NCBI GenBank assembly: GCA_947460065.1
Contig: CANHGF010000035.1
Location: forward strand, 1 to 12,724
Direction of reading: 5' to 3'
Length of the DNA stretch: 12,724 nt
Source: Comamonadaceae bacterium
Lineage (GTDB): Bacteria > Pseudomonadota > Gammaproteobacteria > Burkholderiales > Burkholderiaceae_C
Shown: piece after piece, positions 9,253-12,724 of the stretch
How the letters are laid out: the number at the start of each line of letters is the position of its first letter
Position numbering within the stretch: position 1 is the stretch's first letter
Program-made: the position numbers and the translations under genes
Notes under the pieces: generated by a model
Told to the model about the DNA's origin: nothing
Databases searched by the model: none
Seen by the model: the letters and a program-made list of their open reading frames with translations, nothing else

Positions 9253-9985
9253 GTCCTTCTCTGATCCAGCGGCTGCCCCTGTAACCGCCCCTGCGGCCGG
9301 CCTTGACGAGCCAGCGCCCATCATTGCGGTCGAACATGTCTACAAGACAGTCAGCGATGCCGCTGGGCCTCTGACGATTTTGCGCGATATCCATATCCAC
9401 TTCGCAGCTCGGGAAACAGCGGCCATTGTCGGCGCCTCCGGCTCGGGAAAAAGCACGCTGCTGTCCATCATCGCAGGTCTGGACAAACCCAGTCAGGGCA
9501 CAGTCCGCCTGGCCGGTCAGGACATGTTCGTCCTGAGCGAGGACGAGCGGGCGGCGCTGCGTGCCCAAAAAATTGGCTTTGTGTTCCAGAGTTTTCAGCT
9601 CATGGCCCACATGAATGCCCTGGAAAACGTCATGCTGCCGCTGGAATTGGCCGGCGCGAGTGGCGCGCGGGCCCAGGCGCGCGAAATGCTCGAGCGGGTC
9701 GGCCTCGGACAGCGGCTCAAGCATTACCCCCGGGTGCTTTCGGGGGGTGAGCAGCAAAGGGTGGCGCTGGCGCGGGCCTTTGTGGTGCAGCCGGCGGTAC
9801 TGCTCGCCGATGAGCCCACCGGTAGCCTGGACTTTGCGACCGGCGAGACCATCATGGCGCTGATGATGTCGCTCAACCAGGAACTGGGCACCACCTTGGT
9901 GATGGTCACCCACGATGCCCAATTGGCGGCGCGCTGCCACCGGCGAATCACCATCGAAGCGGGCCAGGTGGCCAGCGTCGTTTGA
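9251..9985 (+). CDS. ABC transporter ATP-binding protein, LolD/YbbA type
   Basis: This is a 244-aa ABC ATPase with Walker A GASGSGKS (61-68), Q-loop Gln113 (FVFQSFQL), signature LSGGEQQR (163-170), Walker B VLLADE (183-188) followed by PTGSLD, and H-loop His221. The VFQSFQL and DEPTGSLD wording is that of the MacB/LolD/FtsE-like subfamily. Those ATPases drive mechanotransmission permeases rather than importers. The divergent position next to tesA matches E. coli ybbA, where the permease gene ybbP follows. Here no permease follows: the next gene is rlmB. The protein has a 23-residue Ala/Pro-rich N-terminal extension before the fold. The substrate is unknown. Any promoter and ribosome-binding site must lie within tesA coding sequence. 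Confidence 0.9.
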   Translation: MSFSDPAAAPVTAPAAGLDEPAPIIAVEHVYKTVSDAAGPLTILRDIHIHFAARETAAIVGASGSGKSTLLSIIAGLDKPSQGTVRLAGQDMFVLSEDERAALRAQKIGFVFQSFQLMAHMNALENVMLPLELAGASGARAQAREMLERVGLGQRLKHYPRVLSGGEQQRVALARAFVVQPAVLLADEPTGSLDFATGETIMALMMSLNQELGTTLVMVTHDAQLAARCHRRITIEAGQVASVV

Positions 9986-9991
9986 TCAAGC

Positions 9992-10022
9992 GCCGCATCG
10001 CTGCGAGGGCGCAGCTCCCACA
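9992..10022 (-). repeat. REP-like palindromic element, copy 1
   Basis: Read on the minus strand this 31-nt unit is TGTGGGA, then a 6-bp hairpin stem GCTGCG/CGCAGC around loop CCCT, then GATGCGGC. It matches copy 2 (10049-10078) in opposite orientation outside the stem. The form resembles the repetitive extragenic palindromes of Pseudomonas and Xanthomonadaceae with a T-G-T-x-GGAGC head. It begins 7 nt after the ABC ATPase stop. Confidence 0.8.
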
Positions 10023-10048
10023 CCCCCCAACTGCGCTCTGTTAGATCA

Positions 10049-10078
10049 TGTGGGAGCGCCGCCCCGGCGCGATGCGGC
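10049..10078 (+). repeat. REP-like palindromic element, copy 2
   Basis: This 30-nt unit has the same head (TGTGGGA) and tail (GATGCGGC) as copy 1. Its stem is GCGCCG/CGGCGC around loop CCC. Two stem base pairs differ from copy 1 and both strands of the stem have changed together, so pairing is kept. It ends 17 nt before the rlmB start and covers the position where a -35 box would lie. Confidence 0.8.
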
Positions 10079-10082
10079 CGGC

Positions 10083-10088
10083 GATAAT
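10083..10088 (+). promoter_or_regulatory. Possible -10 box of rlmB
   Basis: GATAAT, one mismatch from consensus, lies 7 nt before the rlmB ATG at 10096. Transcription would begin at or just before the ATG, which would make a leaderless or near-leaderless mRNA. This agrees with the lack of a Shine-Dalgarno sequence there. The -35 region would fall inside REP copy 2 and is a poor match. Confidence 0.35.
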
Positions 10089-10095
10089 CCTCCTC

Positions 10096-10851
10096 ATGTC
10101 CTCTTCCCCAAAAGTCCTGTTCGGTTTTCACGCGGTGGGTGTGCGTATCAAGACCGCGCCGCAATCGGTGATCGAGGTTTTTTTCGATGCGGCTCGCCGC
10201 GACGCGCGCATGCGCCAATTCATGGACCGGGCCCGCGAAGCGGGCGTGCGGCTGATTGAATCGGACGGCCTGCGTCTGGCAAAAATGTGCGGCAGTCACG
10301 GCCATCAGGGCGTGGTGGCTCGTGTGTCAGCCATCGATCAGGTCCGCTCGCTCGATGAATTGCTGGAGCAACTGGAGGCCGACGGTGTCACGCCGCTCTT
10401 GCTGGTGCTCGATGGCGTGACCGATCCTCACAACCTCGGCGCTTGCCTGCGGGTGGCCGACGGCGCCGGCGCACATGCGGTGATCGCCCCCAAGGACCAT
10501 GCGGCCGGCATCAACGCCACCGTGGCCAAGGTGGCCAGCGGCGCGGCCGAGACCATGCCCTACTTCATGGTCACCAACCTGGCACGTACCCTGGGCGAGC
10601 TCAAGGAGCGCAATATCTGGTGTGTGGGCACCAGCGACGACGCACCCCAGTCCATCCACCGGACCGACCTGCGCAGGCCGCTGGCCCTGGTGCTCGGCGC
10701 CGAAGGGCAGGGCATGCGCCAGCTCACCCGCAAGAGCTGCGATGAGTTGGTAAGCATTCCCATGAAGGGCGCTGTCGAGAGCCTGAATGTCTCAGTGGCC
10801 AGCGGCGTGTGCCTCTATGAAGTGCTGCGCCAGCGAGACAGCGCCGTCTGA
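10096..10851 (+). CDS. rlmB: 23S rRNA (guanosine-2'-O-)-methyltransferase RlmB
   Basis: RlmB methylates the ribose of G2251 in the 23S rRNA P loop using S-adenosylmethionine. The 251-aa protein has an N-terminal RNA-binding domain (VLFGFHAVGVRI onward) and a C-terminal SPOUT (SpoU) knot domain. Motif 1 is NLGACLRVAD with Asn113 and Arg119, motif 2 is LVLGAEGQGMR (about 198-208), and motif 3 is SLNVSVASG with Asn231. Much of the knot domain closely resembles E. coli RlmB as I remember it. The start used is ATG 10096. An earlier in-frame ATG at 10048 is rejected because the 16 extra codons are the REP element. The stop TGA 10849-10851 lies in a palindrome shared with the convergent chrA-like gene. 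In many genomes rlmB follows rnr, but here it does not. Confidence 0.95.
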   Translation: MSSSPKVLFGFHAVGVRIKTAPQSVIEVFFDAARRDARMRQFMDRAREAGVRLIESDGLRLAKMCGSHGHQGVVARVSAIDQVRSLDELLEQLEADGVTPLLLVLDGVTDPHNLGACLRVADGAGAHAVIAPKDHAAGINATVAKVASGAAETMPYFMVTNLARTLGELKERNIWCVGTSDDAPQSIHRTDLRRPLALVLGAEGQGMRQLTRKSCDELVSIPMKGAVESLNVSVASGVCLYEVLRQRDSAV

Positions 10852-10858
10852 AGCTTCA
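10849..10858. repeat. Palindrome holding both convergent stop codons
   Basis: TGAAGCTTCA is a perfect 10-bp palindrome. Its left TGA ends rlmB and its right TCA is the stop of the minus-strand chromate-transporter gene, leaving a 4-nt gap between the two coding regions. There is no room for a separate terminator for either gene. Confidence 0.7.
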
Positions 10859-11431
10859 GGCCAGCACAAAGGCGCCGACCAGCGCGCCCGCCCCTAACAG
10901 CCACAGAATATGCAGCCGGGTGCGCCAGACGATGAGCGTGCTCACGGCAGCGATCAACCAGACCGGCCATTGGTCCAGCGTAGAGCCGGTAGCGGTGGCC
11001 AGCACGGTGCCGGTGGCAATCAGCAGGCCGATCACTGTCGGTGCCAGGCCGGCTTTGAAGGCCCGCACCGCGCGCAGCTCGCGGTTGCGGTGGCTCCATT
11101 GACCGCCGGTGTAGGCAATGATGGAGCTGGGTAGCAAAATGCCAGCCAAGGTGATGATGGCCCCCATGGGCGCCAGCCAGCCGCCGCCGGCATTGATGCC
11201 CACATGCCAACCCATGAGTGCCACAAACAAGATGTTGGGGCCGGGTGCGGCCTGGGCCAGTGCCACGCTGGCGTTAAATTGCGCATCGCTCAGCCAGAGC
11301 TGGCGGTCGACCAGGTAGCGGTGCATATCGGGCAAGGTGGTGATGGCCCCGCCTATGCCCAGCAGCGACAGGGTGGCAAAGTGCAGCACCAGTTGCAGCC
11401 AGTCGGCCGCACTCATCAGCAGCGGGCTCAC
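10856..11431 (-). CDS. Chromate transporter family half-protein, second of pair
   Basis: This is a 191-aa membrane protein of the CHR family in short form. It has several hydrophobic helices and the family motif region GIGGAIT (25-31) followed by a LALAQ-type segment: VALAQAAPGPN at about residues 56-66. The start GTG 11431 overlaps the stop of the preceding gene as GTGA; ATG at residue 6 is an alternative. Short CHR proteins are encoded in pairs and are thought to act together like the two halves of full-length ChrA, which exports chromate by an electrochemical gradient. Chromate resistance has been shown for some members only, so the real anion is open. Placement after the N-type half suggests a heteromeric transporter. 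Confidence 0.85.
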   Translation of the reverse strand: MSPLLMSAADWLQLVLHFATLSLLGIGGAITTLPDMHRYLVDRQLWLSDAQFNASVALAQAAPGPNILFVALMGWHVGINAGGGWLAPMGAIITLAGILLPSSIIAYTGGQWSHRNRELRAVRAFKAGLAPTVIGLLIATGTVLATATGSTLDQWPVWLIAAVSTLIVWRTRLHILWLLGAGALVGAFVLA

Positions 11432-12000
11432 GGACTGAGCCTCCGATAAGCCAGGCCCATGCCTATGCCGCCGAGCACCAGCAGTACCCAGACCAGCGGC
11501 AGGCGCAGCCAGGCCACTGCCACCAGCGCTGCCAAGCCCAGCGCTGCGCAGACCACCGGCCCGAGCACGTTCTTGCGCAGGCCGGGAATCAGCTTGATGC
11601 CGGTGGCGGTGATCAGACCGGCCGATACCGCTCCCATGCCACGCAGTGCGCCGGCCACCGCCGGATACTGGCTGAACTGACCGTAGAGCATCGCCAGACC
11701 CAAGGTCAGCAGCAAAGGCACCAGCAGCATGCCGGCCAGGGCCACCACGGCGCCGCGCCAGCCGAAATGCCGACCTCCCAGCATGATGGCCATATTGATG
11801 ACATTAGGCCCGGGCATGATCTGCGCCACCGCCCATTCTTCGGTGAATTCTTCGCGGGTCAGCCAGCGTTTTTTCTCCACCAGCTCGCGCTGGGCGACTG
11901 CCAGCACGCCGCCAAAGCCCTGCAGGGCCAGCCAGCTGAAGGACAGAAACAGATCGCTCAGGGAGCGGGGCTGGAGTCGGGTACCTTCGCTGTGGTGCAT
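11428..12000 (-). CDS. Chromate transporter family half-protein, first of pair
   Basis: This is a 190-aa CHR-family membrane protein. It shows QGFGGVLAVAQRELVEKKRW (27-46) and AVAQIMPGPN (57-66), then about four to five further hydrophobic helices and a basic end. The AQ-x-x-PGPN motif falls at residues 59-66, the same numbers as in its downstream partner. This indicates that the two proteins are homologous halves aligned from their starts. The start is ATG 12000, with GGGAG about 11 nt upstream on the minus strand. The frame stays open to 12117, but that extension translates the intergenic repeat and is rejected. The 3' end overlaps the partner gene by 4 nt. Full-length ChrA is about 400 aa, so together the pair equals one transporter. 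Confidence 0.86.
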   Translation of the reverse strand: MHHSEGTRLQPRSLSDLFLSFSWLALQGFGGVLAVAQRELVEKKRWLTREEFTEEWAVAQIMPGPNVINMAIMLGGRHFGWRGAVVALAGMLLVPLLLTLGLAMLYGQFSQYPAVAGALRGMGAVSAGLITATGIKLIPGLRKNVLGPVVCAALGLAALVAVAWLRLPLVWVLLVLGGIGMGLAYRRLSP

Positions 12001-12013
12001 GGGCAGTCTTACT

Positions 12014-12047
12014 CCCTCTCCCCCTAGGAGAGGGTTGGGGTGAGGGC
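12014..12047 (-). repeat. GC-rich intergenic repeat, copy 1
   Basis: Read on the minus strand, this 34-nt unit is GCCCTCACCCC-AA-CCCTCTCCTAGGGGGAGAGGG in outline. It contains an 8-bp stem CCCTCTCC (12014-12021) / GGAGAGGG (12027-12034) around a 5-nt loop. It is almost identical to the copy at 12132-12164 in the opposite orientation. Repeats with this CCCTCACCCC...CCCTCTCCC...GAGAGGG wording are familiar from intergenic regions of many beta- and gamma-proteobacteria. Confidence 0.75.
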
Positions 12048-12131
12048 AGCGGTGGTGGCCAGGCGCGGCATATTGGAAGAGGCGGGGTGGTTGGCGGATT
12101 TGTGGAAATGGGGGCATTGCTTTGGGCTCTC

Positions 12132-12164
12132 GCCCTCACCCCGGCCCTCTCCTCGGGGGAGAGG
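12132..12164 (+). repeat. GC-rich intergenic repeat, copy 2
   Basis: This 33-nt unit differs from copy 1 only at two bases after the CCCTCACCCC head (GG for AA) and at one loop base. It lacks the final G. A 7-bp stem CCTCTCC (12146-12152) / GGAGAGG (12158-12164) closes a 5-nt loop. It lies 24 nt after the SDR stop codon on the minus strand. Confidence 0.75.
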
Positions 12165-12188
12165 AAGAAAGAGGGGCAGGGCTGGCCA

Positions 12189-12724
12189 TTAGATCGTCAT
12201 CCCGCCGCACACCTCGATCACCGCGCCATTGACATAGCTGGCCTCGTCGCTGGCCAAAAATGCATAGACATTGGCGATTTCTTCGGGTTGGCCCAGGCGT
12301 TTGAGCGGCACCCGGGCCTCCATGCCCTTGAGCACGTCCTCGGGCATGCTGGCCAGGATGGGCGTCTTGATGAAGCCGGGCGCCACCGCATTGACCCGCA
12401 CGCCTTTGGCGCCCAGCTCGCGCGCCCAGGTCTTGGTAAAGCCAATCACGCCGAACTTGGTGGCGGCATAGTTGGTCTGGCCGAAATTGCCGTAGATGCC
12501 CACCACCGAGCTGGCATTGAGGATGACGCCGCTGCCCTGGGCCGTCATGCCCTCGGCCACCGCCTGCGCGCAGTGAAACACCCCGCGCAGATTGACGTCG
12601 ATCACCCGGTCAAACTGCGCCTGCGTCATTTTGACCAGGCGTGCGTCCTGGGTGATGCCCGCGTTGTTGACCAGTACATCGATGCGGCCGAAGCGATCGC
12701 GCACCTGCGCCACCACCGCGTCGA
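12189..12724 (-). CDS. FabG-like short-chain dehydrogenase/reductase (N-terminus outside window)
   Basis: This is a partial gene: the frame runs off the right edge, leaving 177 complete codons and TAA at 12191-12189. Counting from the first whole codon, the fragment has the SDR NNAG motif (19-22), the structural Asn44 (DVNLRGVF), catalytic Ser72 (NASSVVG) and the YxxxK pair Tyr85/Lys89 (NYAATK). The cofactor-ratio loop PGFIKTP and a C-terminal EVCGGMTI follow. All four catalytic residues are thus present. About 70 residues, including the TGxxxGxG dinucleotide-binding motif, are missing beyond the edge. The wording is closest to beta-ketoacyl-ACP or acetoacetyl-CoA reductases, so fatty-acid or polyhydroxyalkanoate metabolism is plausible. 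The exact substrate is not decidable here. Confidence 0.88.
   Translation of the reverse strand, partial: DAVVAQVRDRFGRIDVLVNNAGITQDARLVKMTQAQFDRVIDVNLRGVFHCAQAVAEGMTAQGSGVILNASSVVGIYGNFGQTNYAATKFGVIGFTKTWARELGAKGVRVNAVAPGFIKTPILASMPEDVLKGMEARVPLKRLGQPEEIANVYAFLASDEASYVNGAVIEVCGGMTI

Larger units (their letters stand above)
9992..10078. repeat. Inverted REP doublet (REPIN-like) between the ABC ATPase gene and rlmB
   Basis: Two REP-like units face each other around a 26-nt spacer. The outer arms GCCGCATCGC (9992-10001) and GCGATGCGGC (10069-10078) pair perfectly over 10 bp. The inner arms GCTCCCACA (10014-10022) and TGTGGGAGC (10049-10057) pair over 9 bp. The transcript could therefore form either two small hairpins or one long one. 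No T-run follows, so it is not a standard intrinsic terminator, though it could block 3' exonucleases or attenuate read-through into rlmB. REPINs are mobilised in trans by RAYT transposases; none is encoded in this window. Confidence 0.8.
12014..12164. repeat. Inverted pair of GC-rich repeats between the SDR gene and the chrA-like pair
   Basis: Two near-identical 33-34-nt units face outward from each other across 84 nt that I cannot assign to any feature. The whole stretch fills most of the 188-nt spacer between two minus-strand genes. The arms could pair into a long hairpin in RNA, with an alternative of two local hairpins. Neither is followed by a T-run, so factor-independent termination is not indicated. 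A role in mRNA 3'-end protection of the SDR transcript is possible but inferred only. Confidence 0.7.

Noticed and set aside
10048..10095. Longer RlmB beginning at ATG 10048
   Set aside because: The added 16 codons are a translation of the REP element and its flank, not protein-coding sequence.
12001..12117. Longer chrA-like protein beginning near 12117
   Set aside because: The extension translates the intergenic repeat (it yields an HPNPLLGGEG stretch, a usual artefact of this repeat family).

Overview
The window looks like chromosomal DNA from a high-GC betaproteobacterium, most likely Burkholderiales (Alcaligenaceae/Burkholderiaceae-like). The reasons are the gene order hflX-hflK-hflC-DUF2065-hisZ-purA-phosphoribosyltransferase, which I recall as typical of that order, the presence of the HisRS-like regulatory subunit HisZ, and uniformly GC-rich third codon positions. 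The genus cannot be fixed from this sequence. The density is that of core genome: no insertion sequence, prophage, CRISPR array, tRNA or rRNA gene is visible.

Left block, plus strand (1-7454): the 3' end of the ribosome-associated GTPase gene hflX; hflK and hflC, encoding the membrane SPFH complex that modulates the FtsH protease; a small DUF2065 two-helix membrane protein (yjeT-like); hisZ, the regulatory subunit of ATP phosphoribosyltransferase (histidine step 1); purA, adenylosuccinate synthetase (AMP branch of purine synthesis); a purine-type phosphoribosyltransferase; and a PLP-dependent cystathionine beta-lyase (metC-like).

Middle block: the minus-strand pair tesA-mnmH (SGNH esterase/thioesterase and tRNA 2-selenouridine synthase), joined by a 4-nt GTGA overlap, runs convergently into metC, and the two stop codons interlock in TTAA. 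Divergent from tesA is a LolD/YbbA-type ABC ATPase, and the two probable ATGs share one CATG. An inverted pair of REP-like palindromes then separates the ATPase from rlmB (23S rRNA G2251 2'-O-methyltransferase).

Right block, minus strand: a split chromate-transporter-family pair (two homologous half-size ChrA proteins, also joined by GTGA), convergent with rlmB through a palindrome holding both stop codons. A 188-nt spacer carries a second, unrelated inverted pair of GC-rich repeats. The window ends inside a FabG-like short-chain dehydrogenase gene whose N-terminus lies beyond the right edge.

I do not see a convincing new multi-gene system. The parts most worth a second look are the two families of inverted intergenic repeats (the first shows compensatory stem changes between its two copies), the fully overlapping divergent tesA/ABC starts, the ABC ATPase without an adjacent permease, and the unusual low-complexity ends of HflK.
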